This document shows positions 33,565 through 42,496 of a stretch of DNA of 54,479 nt, piece by piece. The stretch covers positions 1 through 54,479 of the forward strand of contig CAIWHP010000097.1 in the NCBI GenBank assembly GCA_903912445.1, given 5' to 3'. Every line of letters begins with the position of its first letter. The first letter of the stretch is position 1. The notes below the pieces were generated by a model. It was not told the origin of the DNA. It worked only from the letters and a program-made list of their open reading frames with translations, and did not search any database. The translations under genes were made by a program, and so were the position numbers. This stretch comes from an uncultured Lentisphaerota bacterium. Its GTDB lineage: Bacteria; Verrucomicrobiota; Kiritimatiellia; CAIQIC01.

Positions 33565-36139
33565 AATTCATTGACCGGCCGCTTTCGAGTTTGATGTCCT
33601 GCCGGTTCCGCTGGTTCGGGTCGAGGGCGAGGGTGGCGCTCTTTTCGGCGCTCGCCCAGCCGGAAAGATGGACGACGATTTTCTGGCAGGAGGCGTCGGA
33701 GAGCGGCTCGACGCGCAGCGCGGCGGTTTTGCCGTCCTTGGCGACCTGCAGTTGCAGCGTGAGTTTGCCGAAGGGTGTGCAGATGCCGTTGAGCTTGGTG
33801 ACCATGCCGGCTTGCGTCCAGGCGGCGGGCAGGCCCTCGAACAAATGGAGTTCGTTGCCGCGGTCGAGCGCGAGCAGGTGCGTGACGAGCCGGATGAATT
33901 CGGCGCTGGCCCAGTTGTGGGGCATATCGCCGACCTTCTTGAATTTCTCGCCGCGCAGCGACTGCTCCTCGCGCCAGTCGAGCACGGGCGCGGCGTGGTT
34001 GGCGAAGGCGTAGAGCGCGTCTGCCGCCTTGCGGCCGTCGCCCTGCCAGAGCCACGCGTGCGCGTAGAACGAGGCGAAATAGTTCCAGATGCCGGTCGCA
34101 TCCCAGCCGGTGCCATAGACCATGCCCTCGCGCTCCGAGGCGGCGAGCATGGCGAGCGTGCTGGCGACGAGGGGATCGTCCTTGGCAAAGAGCTGGCCGG
34201 GATAGACGGCGTGGCAGAAGGTCCACTGCGCGCGCTGCGGCAGTTCCGCGCCGGTATTGGCCATGAAGATCGGGACGTAGGCGTTGCCGCGGTCGTCCTT
34301 GCAGAGGTCGCGCGTGGCCGCCTTGCGGAAGGTGGCCAGCATATCGTCCAGTTCGGCCTGCCAGCGCGCGGCCTCGGCGGTCTTGCCGAGCCAGCGCGCG
34401 GCCTCGACGAAGGCGCGCAGGCCGAGCAGATTCCAGTGGGCATTCGAGAACTCCGGCCGCTCGAAGCCGGTGCGCGCGCCGGAGAGTCCGCCATCGATTT
34501 CGCCCGGCGGATTCAGGCCATCATCGAGCGGCGTGGCGTTCTCGCGGCTGCGCTGGCGCAGCACCTTGATGTAGCCGGCGGCGGCCTCCAGCTTCGGCCA
34601 GACGCTCTCCAGCCACGCCTTGTCCTGCGTGAGTTGCGCGTGGCGCGCGCAGGTCCAGAGGACGATGCCATTCTCCTTGTAGAACTCTTTCATCACCTCG
34701 ATGCGACCGTCGGCCTTCTGGTGTGTCAGCTCATAGACGACGCCGTTGCGCGCCTGCTCGCCCGCGCCGAGGACCGTCGCCGCCTCAAGCAGGAACGCCC
34801 CGTCCACAATCCACAGGCCGCGGTAGCACGTTGGCCCCACCTGGAAGGCGGTCAGGCCCTTCTTGATCTCGCGCGCCTGCCAGATGTTGCGGATGGAGGA
34901 ATCCACGAGCGCCTGAATGCCCGCGTCGGGGACTTCGATGCGGCCGTAGGGCAGCGGCACGTTTTCCCAATAGCGGATCGCCCGCTCCCGCGCGGCGCGC
35001 GCCTGCCGCAGCGTCGTGGGTTCGATGACGAGCGTGCCGCCGGTACTGGCCAGCACAAAGAAATCTTCCGTGCGGCCGGGTTTGATCGTGAGCGCTTCCA
35101 GTTGGACGGCGTACTGCGCCTTCGCCCCGGACTCGTCGGCGAGCATCTTCAGCGACGAGGTGATCGTCTCGTGCTCGTTCACGGTGATGCGCTGGTCAGC
35201 GCGGCGGAAACCGAGCGCCGCATGGAGGCGTAGCTTCGGCTGGAAGGTGCGCGGCTCCTTGCCGGTGTTCGTCACGTGGACCAGCACCAGATCGTTGCGC
35301 GCCGGACCGGCCGGGACCGCCGAGCCCAGTTGCGCAAGCGCCGTCGCATTCATTTTGCCGGCGAGCAGCGCGGCGTCATCGGCCTTGGTGCCGGCCGGGA
35401 AAAGCCAGAGGCCGTTGAGGATGGCGCTCTTGTCACCGGCCTTGCTGTCGGGGTCCACGGCGATTTCGATCTTGCCGTCGCCATTGGTGTCCTTGGCATC
35501 GAACCAGAACGCCGCCGCCTTGTTCTTGCCGATATCGGCGACGGTGTCTACGGTCTTCGATTCCGCGCCCTCGACGTTCAGCTGCAACACGCGTTTGCCC
35601 GGCTCGCCCCACCAGCCTTCGCACAGCGCGAGCGCAACGCGGCACGCTGGCGCGCTGGCCTCAAACTGCAGCGAGCCGTGCATGTGCAGGGCGATATCCT
35701 TGAGTTCGGCCGCCACCGCGCCGGTGGGGTGCGCCCAGTTTCGATTCTTGCCACCAGAATCCAAACGGCACAGCAGTGGCGCCGCAGTTTTCGGCTGCTG
35801 CAGGTCGGTGACGGCGAAAGCTTCCTCGACAATCTGCAAATCGCCGGCCGTGCGGTACGTTTTCACCAGCGGCACGCGCGGCGAATGCAGTTCCTGCTTC
35901 TGCCAGACGGCGTTGCTGGCGATCTCCACGCCCACGCGCGTCGCAAACTCGTGCCCGACCTTGCCGAAGTGATAGAGCAGCGCGCCGCTCTTATCCACGA
36001 GCGTCTTCTGCGGGTCGTCCGGCAGGCAGATCGCCGTCTGCCATTCCGGCGGAGAAAACGAAAAATCCACGCGCTCCCCGGCTGTCGCCACGAGGCTCGC
36101 GCCCATGAAAAGCGCGGATAGAACTTTGGGTGGGGTCAT
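33563..36139 (-). CDS. Exported alpha/alpha-barrel glycosidase-like protein
   Basis: An 858-residue exported protein with an N-terminal beta-sandwich region (up to about residue 370). A six-hairpin (alpha/alpha)6 barrel follows ('GPTCYRGLWIVDGAFLLEAA', 'YELTHQKADGRIEVMKEFYK', 'GMVYGTGWDATGIWNYFASF'), then a small C-terminal beta-domain. The layout resembles GH78/GH95/GH63-type hydrolases; 'LWIVDGAF' carries an Asp at a typical catalytic position. The family cannot be fixed by eye. An AGGAG site 8 bases before the ATG at 36139 overlaps the stop of the upstream gene, which indicates co-expression. Confidence 0.7.
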   Translation of the reverse strand: MTPPKVLSALFMGASLVATAGERVDFSFSPPEWQTAICLPDDPQKTLVDKSGALLYHFGKVGHEFATRVGVEIASNAVWQKQELHSPRVPLVKTYRTAGDLQIVEEAFAVTDLQQPKTAAPLLCRLDSGGKNRNWAHPTGAVAAELKDIALHMHGSLQFEASAPACRVALALCEGWWGEPGKRVLQLNVEGAESKTVDTVADIGKNKAAAFWFDAKDTNGDGKIEIAVDPDSKAGDKSAILNGLWLFPAGTKADDAALLAGKMNATALAQLGSAVPAGPARNDLVLVHVTNTGKEPRTFQPKLRLHAALGFRRADQRITVNEHETITSSLKMLADESGAKAQYAVQLEALTIKPGRTEDFFVLASTGGTLVIEPTTLRQARAARERAIRYWENVPLPYGRIEVPDAGIQALVDSSIRNIWQAREIKKGLTAFQVGPTCYRGLWIVDGAFLLEAATVLGAGEQARNGVVYELTHQKADGRIEVMKEFYKENGIVLWTCARHAQLTQDKAWLESVWPKLEAAAGYIKVLRQRSRENATPLDDGLNPPGEIDGGLSGARTGFERPEFSNAHWNLLGLRAFVEAARWLGKTAEAARWQAELDDMLATFRKAATRDLCKDDRGNAYVPIFMANTGAELPQRAQWTFCHAVYPGQLFAKDDPLVASTLAMLAASEREGMVYGTGWDATGIWNYFASFYAHAWLWQGDGRKAADALYAFANHAAPVLDWREEQSLRGEKFKKVGDMPHNWASAEFIRLVTHLLALDRGNELHLFEGLPAAWTQAGMVTKLNGICTPFGKLTLQLQVAKDGKTAALRVEPLSDASCQKIVVHLSGWASAEKSATLALDPNQRNRQDIKLESGRSMN

Positions 36140-36150
36140 GGTGTGGGCTC

Positions 36151-37272
36151 CTATTTGGACTTGTTGGCCTGCGCGGATTCCGCCGTCGGCTCTTGTTTCG
36201 TGCTGCGGGTGGCGGTGAGCTTCATCGGCACCCTCACGGGTTCCGCCGCGTCGCCGGCGAGCGCGAGCAGGAGGCGCGATGCCGTCTGCAAATCAATGGC
36301 GCCGCTGTTCACTCTCTGGATGGCGGCGGCGGTATGCTCCTTGATCTGCTCCGGCGTACCGCAGCGGCGCGCGGCGAGCAGCCACAGGTCGGGCGTGAGG
36401 CGCGGCGCGGTTCCGAACTGGCGGCGCAGGTTGTCCCACAGTTGCGGCGGTGGCGGCGGGTCGATGACGCCCGCCAGGTAGATGTTGATGACGCCGTCGG
36501 GGTAGGGCTTCTCAAAGGTGCGCACCTTCGGCGATGTGCCCTTGGCCCATGCGAAGTGGCCGGTGTCGGGCAGCCAGAATTGCGCGATGGCTGCGCTCGT
36601 GCGGCCGACCATCGCGCGGCAGCGCTCCGCCTGCTCGCGCGCGCCGAGCGCCTCGAGCAGCCGCGCGCCATCGAGCAGGCCGATGCACACATCCACGTTG
36701 TCCATCGGGTATTTGTAGAGGTGTGGGAGGGAGGACCACGTCAGATCGTCGGCGGGATCGAGCGCGGCCTCGATGGCGTGCAGCGCCTGTCCGGCGCGCT
36801 TCAGCAACTCGGCGGCGGGCAAACCTTCGGGCTGTGCCTGCTGATAACTCCGCAGCGCGCTCAAGTAGGTGGGTGGATACACATCGATCGCCTCGCGCTT
36901 GGGCGAGGGCGCGTAGCTCGTCGGCTTGCCGGAAAAATCCGGGATGTTGCCATCGGCGCGCTGGTGGGCGGCATACCAGTCGAGCCAGCGCCGGACGCGG
37001 ACGAGATCCTCCGGCTGCGGTTCGAGCCGGTGCGCGACGAGCAGCGCGCAGGCCCCCACGTTGCCGAAGTAGGGCCAGATGCGGAGCACCTCGCCGGTGG
37101 TGTTGACGCGGAAGGCGCCGTCGGGCAGTTGCGTCTGGCGGATGAAGTCGCGGCAGTGGCGGATCGCCTCCAGCGACGCGGTGTCGGGCGCGGCCTTGGC
37201 AGCGCACGCCAGCAAGGCCAGAGCGAGCACCAACTCCGGGAAACCGCAAACGGTTTTCTTTGGGGGCAGCAT
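36151..37272 (-). CDS. Exported alpha/alpha-toroid protein of unknown function
   Basis: A 373-residue exported protein. Helical repeats such as 'FIRQTQLPDGAFRVNTTGEV', 'WLDWYAAHQRADGNIPDFSG' and 'ARLLEALGAREQAERCRAMV' indicate an alpha/alpha-toroid like that of prenyltransferase-type or uronate-hydrolase-type proteins. No catalytic motif is recognised. The ATG at 37272 shares a base with the stop of the preceding gene (TGATG), so it is translationally coupled; a TTG one codon earlier is a less likely start. It ends with a charged tail. Confidence 0.6.
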   Translation of the reverse strand: MLPPKKTVCGFPELVLALALLACAAKAAPDTASLEAIRHCRDFIRQTQLPDGAFRVNTTGEVLRIWPYFGNVGACALLVAHRLEPQPEDLVRVRRWLDWYAAHQRADGNIPDFSGKPTSYAPSPKREAIDVYPPTYLSALRSYQQAQPEGLPAAELLKRAGQALHAIEAALDPADDLTWSSLPHLYKYPMDNVDVCIGLLDGARLLEALGAREQAERCRAMVGRTSAAIAQFWLPDTGHFAWAKGTSPKVRTFEKPYPDGVINIYLAGVIDPPPPPQLWDNLRRQFGTAPRLTPDLWLLAARRCGTPEQIKEHTAAAIQRVNSGAIDLQTASRLLLALAGDAAEPVRVPMKLTATRSTKQEPTAESAQANKSK

Positions 37273-40200
37273 CAACGCCCCTCCTTGGTGGCGTTGAGCG
37301 CGAGTACTTTCCCCCCAGCGGTGGCGGCGATGAGCGTGGAGCCGTTCGCCAGCAGATCAACGACTCCGGCCGATAGCCTCGAGTTGGCGAGGATGGCGCC
37401 ATCGCCGGCCAGCGTGACGAGGCGGCCCTCCAGCGTGCCCGCGACGATCACGCGGTGGCCGGCGGCGTCGGTCGCGGCGATCAGCGCGGAGATACCGGCG
37501 CCGAGGTCCACGGCCCAGCGGCGCTTGCCGTCCGCGCCGAAGCAGAGGACGAAGTGGTTGAGCGAACCGGCGAATATTTCGTCGCGCCCGCAACCATCCA
37601 CATCGGCGGCGAGCACGTGTTTGACCTCGTCGCCGGTGTTGAAGCTCATGCGCAGCTTGCCCGCGTGGTCGAGATAGTGCACGCAGCCATCGCCGCTGCC
37701 GATGACGACACCGCGCGTCCGGTTGCCGTCGAACGAACCGGTCGCGATATCGAAGGCGATCGGGCCATGCGAATGCGCCCACTTTTTCAGGCCCGCACCG
37801 CTGACGGCGGTGACGGCGTAGTAGTGCGTGCCGCAAAGGACATCAGCCTTGCCGCCGCCATCGAGATCGGCCACGGCGCACGAGCGCGAGGGATGCACGC
37901 TCTCATAGTTCCAGAGCGGCGTGCCATCGGCCTTAAAGGCGTAGAAGCGCCAGTTCTCGCCGCCGGCGATGACTTCGGGGACGCCGTCGCCATCGAGATC
38001 GCCGGTGCGGACGAGGTTCACGTAGGGGGGGCGGCGGTAGAGTTCGAGCTTGCGCTCCCAGCGCGGTTTCCCCTCGGCATCGAGCACGCGCACACGGTGA
38101 TCCTGACAGGCGAGAATAATTTCGTCGCGGCCGTCGCGGTCGAGATCGGCGGCGGTCACATCGTTGAGTTGCGTGGAGAAATTCTGCGCCCAGCGCCGCA
38201 CGCCATCGGGCTGCAGGATGGTGAGCAGTCCCTCCTGGCTGGCCACGAGAATATCGCGTTGCGCCGCGCCGCTCGTGAGTTTGCCCGCGCCGAGGCGGGT
38301 GATGTACAGCGGCGCAGCGTTACTTGAGGCGAGCTGCACTTGCCACAGCACGCGGTGCGCGTGCGCGCCAGCGGCGGCGGTGAGGTTCGGCTTGGGCACG
38401 GCGAGGGGCAGCGCGGACGGCGCGAGTTCGCGCTGGCCTGCGCGCGAGAGGTTGGTGCTGCCGAGCACCGTCATGCCGCTGGCATCGGTGACGATCACCT
38501 GCACGTCGGCGGGACATGACGCGACGGGGCCGAGCACGATGCCGATGTCGGGCTTGTCCGCGGTCTGGATCACCACGCCGCCGGCATTCTTGATGGGGCG
38601 CAGCTTCCACGGCAAAGTCGCCTCGTTCGTGCTGCCGTGCAGGACCGATGCGAACAGATAGGGCTCGCCCGCTTCCAACTCGACCGCGGCGGTGGCGCTC
38701 ATCGAGCGCACAAGTGGATCGGCATAGGGGTAGCCCTCCCAGTTGGCCTTGCCGAGTTCGGCGTCGTTGTTCAGCGAAACCACCGGGCCGGGCGCGAGCT
38801 GAATCCGCAACGACGGGCCTTTTTGCGTGAGCCTCATCCCGTCGCCCGCGAGCTCGGGCGCACCGATGCCGTGCCAGAGCACGCGGAACTGATAGCGGCC
38901 TTTCTCCTTCGGCACGACGCGGTCGAGCACGGCGAACGCCTTCAACTCCTTCAGCCAGACGACCGTCCGGTCCCAATCCACGCCCGCGTAATCCGCGAGG
39001 CGCGTGCGGCTGAAGCCGTAGTGCGGCGTCTCGCCAGCGCCGAGCAGCTCGCAGTAATCGGGGATCGGCGCGGACGCGCCATCTTTGAAGACGAGCAGCG
39101 AGTTGTGATACTTCACGGCGGTCTTGAAATAATCGTTGTCCGCCAGCCAGATCCGGTCGAACTGCGTCAGCTGCGTCAGGCTGTTCCCGTCGCGATGCCC
39201 GTGGCCGCCGTTGTTGAGTCCGTCGAGCAGCAGGTAGGCGGCCTGCGGGTCCAGCGCCTCGCGGAAGGAAATTTTGTCGAAGCATTTTTCCAGCGGCGGA
39301 CGCGCGGTGGCGAGGAACGTTTTGTAGTACTGCGGCTCCAGCGGCCAGGTGCAGACGCCGTTGAAGCGCGTCGGCGCCGCGCCCGCGGCGGCCGCCGGGT
39401 GGAACCACGAGAGCCAGTAGAGCGACCAGCGGTAGCGGAGCTGCTCCTTGAAACGGATCGCCCACAGCGCGTCGGGATCGCCGGTGAGGAACGCGTAGGT
39501 GGCGAGGCAGAAAACTTCCTCGCCGGAATTTTTCCACGAGCCGGTGTCGCCGTTGGGCACCTCGTAGCCGAGGTTGTCCATCGTGCCGAGGCAGTGGTCC
39601 ATGATCTTCTTCGCGTTGCCGTTTTCGATCACGGTGAAGTCGGGCCGCGCCACGACGTAGCGCATCAGGTGCCCGTGCGTCAGCCATTGGTAGGTGTTGC
39701 AGTCCTCATAGGGTTTGAAGTAGCCCGCCTGGCGTTTGAAGATCGCGTCGGCCATCGCGAGCCAGTTCGTGCCTTCGACCGTGTTGCAACTCTTCGAGTA
39801 ATAGAGCCCGGCGAACAGCGCGCCGAGCGCCGGGAAGGTTTGATGGTTGAACGGCACCTTGTAGCTTTTGACCGCGCCCGCGCATTTCGGGATGACGGCT
39901 TCCGCGAGCCAGCGCGCCATGTTTTTGGTGACCATCAGCCGGTCGGCATCGGTCAACACGGGATCGTGTTCGATGGTGTCCCACGCGGCGACGACCTCGC
40001 CCGACGGGAAGTCGCTGTCGAAGCCCCACGGCCCGCCGTACTTCCGCGGGTCGGCGACGGCGCTGCGTGCATACAAAGCCCAGAGTGCCACATAGAGCTT
40101 CGCCTCGAGGCTGTTGCCGGTCAGGAGATAGCGCTGACCGACGGTCTCCAGCACCGCGGCGATGGAACAGTGTTTGCCCTCGTCGAGCGCGCGCTGCCCT

Positions 40201-40976
40201 TCCTTGAGTCCCTCGGCCACGCGGCTCGCCTTCGGCTGCCGCCCGGCGAGGGGATAACGCTTGAGAAACTCCGCGCCGTATTTCGGCAGGAACAAGCGCC
40301 GCAACACGAGATCGCGACCGGCGGGCTGCTTGCGGATGATGTCTGCGAGCGCGTCAGCGGCGTCGCGCAGCTCGGCGTCGCCGGAGGCGCCGCCGACGAT
40401 GACATCCGCGCGCTTGCCGAACGGATCGAACACCGTGTGGATCAGCGTGCCCTTTTCGCCGGGACAGAAATTATCCGCCAGCGTCAGGAACCTGCCGTAG
40501 AGCAGAAACAGCGCCGGGTTGGAATCCACGTTGCCCAACATGAAAACATTTTGGTTGGGCTCGCGGTCGAGCTTGGTGCCGGGCCGGCACTCCAACTGCG
40601 CGCCGGTGTGCTCGCGAATGGCCTGCGCTAGGACCGCCGCCGCCGCGCGGCCCGCCGCCGAGTCGGGATGCAGCACCAGCGCCTTCGGCTGCCCGCCCTG
40701 CACGATCACCGTCTCGCGGGCGAGCGGCTGCGGCGCGGTCAGCGCCGCGATGCTGTTGGTCGTGCGCGCCTGAACCGCCGTCGCGAGCGCAAAACACAAC
40801 GCCAACTTTTCCAAGCATTGGAAAGTGAAACGGTGGCTTTTCCCAAGCATTGGAAAGGTTAAGCGTTCCGGTTTCCAATGCTTGGAAAAGGCAGTGCGAA
40901 AAGTTCCAAGCATTGGAAAAAGTGCGTGAATAATTTCCAGGCCTTGGAAAAGCCGGCGAGCGACGCTGGGCTTCAT
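37272..40976 (-). CDS. Exported heparinase-like protein fused to an FG-GAP/VCBS propeller
   Basis: A 1234-residue protein. Residues 1-70 form an odd leader made of five translated palindrome units, ending in a plausible cleavage region 'ALCFALATAVQA'. Residues about 200-850 resemble heparinase II/III-type lyases: an alpha/alpha toroid ('FNHQTFPALGALFAGLYYSK'), then 'LNNGGHGHRDGNSLTQLTQF' and 'YFKTAVKYHNSLLVFKDG'. Residues about 930-1234 form a propeller with DxDxDG-type loops ('AADLDRDGRDEI', 'GDLDGDGVPEVIAGGENW'), likely calcium-binding. It is coupled by ATGA to the sulfatase upstream and by TGATG to the next gene. It probably degrades a sulfated uronate polymer; this is inference. Confidence 0.72.
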   Translation of the reverse strand: MKPSVARRLFQGLEIIHALFPMLGTFRTAFSKHWKPERLTFPMLGKSHRFTFQCLEKLALCFALATAVQARTTNSIAALTAPQPLARETVIVQGGQPKALVLHPDSAAGRAAAAVLAQAIREHTGAQLECRPGTKLDREPNQNVFMLGNVDSNPALFLLYGRFLTLADNFCPGEKGTLIHTVFDPFGKRADVIVGGASGDAELRDAADALADIIRKQPAGRDLVLRRLFLPKYGAEFLKRYPLAGRQPKASRVAEGLKEGQRALDEGKHCSIAAVLETVGQRYLLTGNSLEAKLYVALWALYARSAVADPRKYGGPWGFDSDFPSGEVVAAWDTIEHDPVLTDADRLMVTKNMARWLAEAVIPKCAGAVKSYKVPFNHQTFPALGALFAGLYYSKSCNTVEGTNWLAMADAIFKRQAGYFKPYEDCNTYQWLTHGHLMRYVVARPDFTVIENGNAKKIMDHCLGTMDNLGYEVPNGDTGSWKNSGEEVFCLATYAFLTGDPDALWAIRFKEQLRYRWSLYWLSWFHPAAAAGAAPTRFNGVCTWPLEPQYYKTFLATARPPLEKCFDKISFREALDPQAAYLLLDGLNNGGHGHRDGNSLTQLTQFDRIWLADNDYFKTAVKYHNSLLVFKDGASAPIPDYCELLGAGETPHYGFSRTRLADYAGVDWDRTVVWLKELKAFAVLDRVVPKEKGRYQFRVLWHGIGAPELAGDGMRLTQKGPSLRIQLAPGPVVSLNNDAELGKANWEGYPYADPLVRSMSATAAVELEAGEPYLFASVLHGSTNEATLPWKLRPIKNAGGVVIQTADKPDIGIVLGPVASCPADVQVIVTDASGMTVLGSTNLSRAGQRELAPSALPLAVPKPNLTAAAGAHAHRVLWQVQLASSNAAPLYITRLGAGKLTSGAAQRDILVASQEGLLTILQPDGVRRWAQNFSTQLNDVTAADLDRDGRDEIILACQDHRVRVLDAEGKPRWERKLELYRRPPYVNLVRTGDLDGDGVPEVIAGGENWRFYAFKADGTPLWNYESVHPSRSCAVADLDGGGKADVLCGTHYYAVTAVSGAGLKKWAHSHGPIAFDIATGSFDGNRTRGVVIGSGDGCVHYLDHAGKLRMSFNTGDEVKHVLAADVDGCGRDEIFAGSLNHFVLCFGADGKRRWAVDLGAGISALIAATDAAGHRVIVAGTLEGRLVTLAGDGAILANSRLSAGVVDLLANGSTLIAATAGGKVLALNATKEGR
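40808..40950. repeat. Five-unit palindrome array inside a coding leader
   Basis: Palindromes are centred at 40816, 40848, 40880, 40911 and 40942 (steps of 32, 32, 31 and 31 bp). Arms are mostly perfect TTTCCA/TGGAAA. The whole array lies within codons 10-57 of the gene at 37272-40976. Because the pitch is not a multiple of three, successive units are read in different frames: FQGLE, FPMLG, FSKHWK, FPMLGK, FQCLE. Confidence 0.9.
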
Positions 40977-42496
40977 TTCGCCTCCGTGCTGCGCCCGGCG
41001 TCGCGGAGTTGCTCGAAGAGTTTGTTCAGGCGCGCGACCACGTCGGGATGTTCGCGGTAAACATTTTTTGCTTCGCCGAGATCGGTGGCGAGGTCGTAGA
41101 GCTGCTGCGGCGGGGCGTCGGGCTTGAGCTGGCCGGCGGGCGTGAAGTCGCTGTTGACGAACTTCAACGCCGAAAAGCTGTAGTAGCCGTGGCCGGCCTT
41201 GCCTTCGTGCAACTGTTTCGTCGTGGTGTTGCCGGAGCCCTGGCCGCGCACGAGCAGCCACCGGCCTTCGCGTACGCTCCAGAGATCGGCCGGGCCGATG
41301 TGTTTGGTCACGGCGGTCACCGCGAAAAGCGTTTGCGTGATCAGGTTGGTGCGGCTGCTCGTGGCGGGCGGCTGGTTGAGCAGGAGCGGCAGCGCGTCGA
41401 AGCTGTCCTCGCCGGCGTCGCGCGGCAGTTTTTGCCCGGTGAGGTTGGCGAACGTCGCGAGCACATCGGTGAGGCACAGTAGCCGATCAGAGACAACGCC
41501 GCCGGGAATGTGCCCGGGCCAGCGCGCGAGGAACGGCACCCGATGACCGCCCTCCCAGGCGTCGCCTTTCTGCCCGAGCAGCGGTGCGTTGCAAAGATGC
41601 CCGGCCTTTACGGCCTCCAGCTCGTAGCGGCCGCCGTTGTCGCTGGAGAAAATCACCAGGGTGTTGTCGGCAAGCTTGAGGCGGTCGAGTGTGGCGAGCA
41701 GTTCGCCGACCGACCAATCCAGCTCCTGCACGAAGTCGCCATAGACGCCGCACCCGCTCGTGCCGCGAAAGCGCGCGGCCGGCGTCAGCCCGACGTGGAC
41801 GTTGTTCGGCGTGTAATAAAGGAAAAAGGGTTTGTCCTTTGAGCGCTCGATGAACGCGAGGGCTTTCTCGTGCAGTGTCGTGGCGTTGAGCGTGGTGTCG
41901 GCGACGAGTGCGCTCTTGCCGCCGCCTCGGCGCTTGCCTTTCCCTTTCTCCAGGGGATCACTGGGGTCGAGCCCGACGACGCGATGGTTCTCCACATTGA
42001 GGTTGCGGTTGTTGTCGTGGCCGAAGAAATAATCGAAGCCGCATTCCAGCGGGCCGGGCTTGAGCTCGTCGTTCCACGTCAACGGGTGCTCGCGCGTGCC
42101 GTAGCCGAGGTGCCACTTGCCGACGATGCCGGTGGCGTAGCCGGCCTGCTTGAGCAGCGCAGGCACCGTGAGGCGGCCGGGCTCGATCAGCAGCGGCGCG
42201 GAAGGAAACGTAGCCCAGGTTCCCGCCGCCCGCCGCCACGGGTAGCGGCCGGTCAGCAGGGCATAGCGTGAGGGGCAGCAGACACCCGATGCGGTATGCG
42301 CGTCGGTGAGGCGGATGCCTTCCTTGGCGAGCCGGTCAATGCCCGGCGTCTTGAGCTGGGTCGCGCCCTGGCAGGAGAGGTCGTTGTAGCCGAGATCGTC
42401 GGCGAGGATGAAGATGATGTTCGGCGGCTGCTGCGCCGCGCTCGCGAGCATGACGCTTGCCGCGAGCGACAGAAAAACGCCGGGTCTCATGTTCAT
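40973..42496 (-). CDS. Exported arylsulfatase A-type sulfatase
   Basis: A 507-residue type I sulfatase without a HEAT tail. It has a signal peptide, the N-terminal metal motif 'NIIFILADDLGYND', formylglycine motif CCPSR with Cys73, 'GKWHLGYG' near residue 125 and 'NTLVIFSSDNGG' for the second metal site. All core motifs are present. It is closer to classical arylsulfatases than the two HEAT-tailed sulfatases in this window. The ATG at 42496 overlaps the UroD-type stop (ATGA), and the stop overlaps the start of the heparinase-like gene (ATGA). Desulfation and chain cleavage are thus likely to be made in step. Confidence 0.92.
   Translation of the reverse strand: MNMRPGVFLSLAASVMLASAAQQPPNIIFILADDLGYNDLSCQGATQLKTPGIDRLAKEGIRLTDAHTASGVCCPSRYALLTGRYPWRRAAGTWATFPSAPLLIEPGRLTVPALLKQAGYATGIVGKWHLGYGTREHPLTWNDELKPGPLECGFDYFFGHDNNRNLNVENHRVVGLDPSDPLEKGKGKRRGGGKSALVADTTLNATTLHEKALAFIERSKDKPFFLYYTPNNVHVGLTPAARFRGTSGCGVYGDFVQELDWSVGELLATLDRLKLADNTLVIFSSDNGGRYELEAVKAGHLCNAPLLGQKGDAWEGGHRVPFLARWPGHIPGGVVSDRLLCLTDVLATFANLTGQKLPRDAGEDSFDALPLLLNQPPATSSRTNLITQTLFAVTAVTKHIGPADLWSVREGRWLLVRGQGSGNTTTKQLHEGKAGHGYYSFSALKFVNSDFTPAGQLKPDAPPQQLYDLATDLGEAKNVYREHPDVVARLNKLFEQLRDAGRSTEAK

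Noticed and set aside
40808-40950. CRISPR-like array (repeats at regular 31-32 bp spacing)
   Set aside because: The regular unit is a 17-bp near-perfect palindrome with spacers of about 15 bp, the array lies inside a coding frame, and no cas genes are present. Spacers of that length are not typical of CRISPR.
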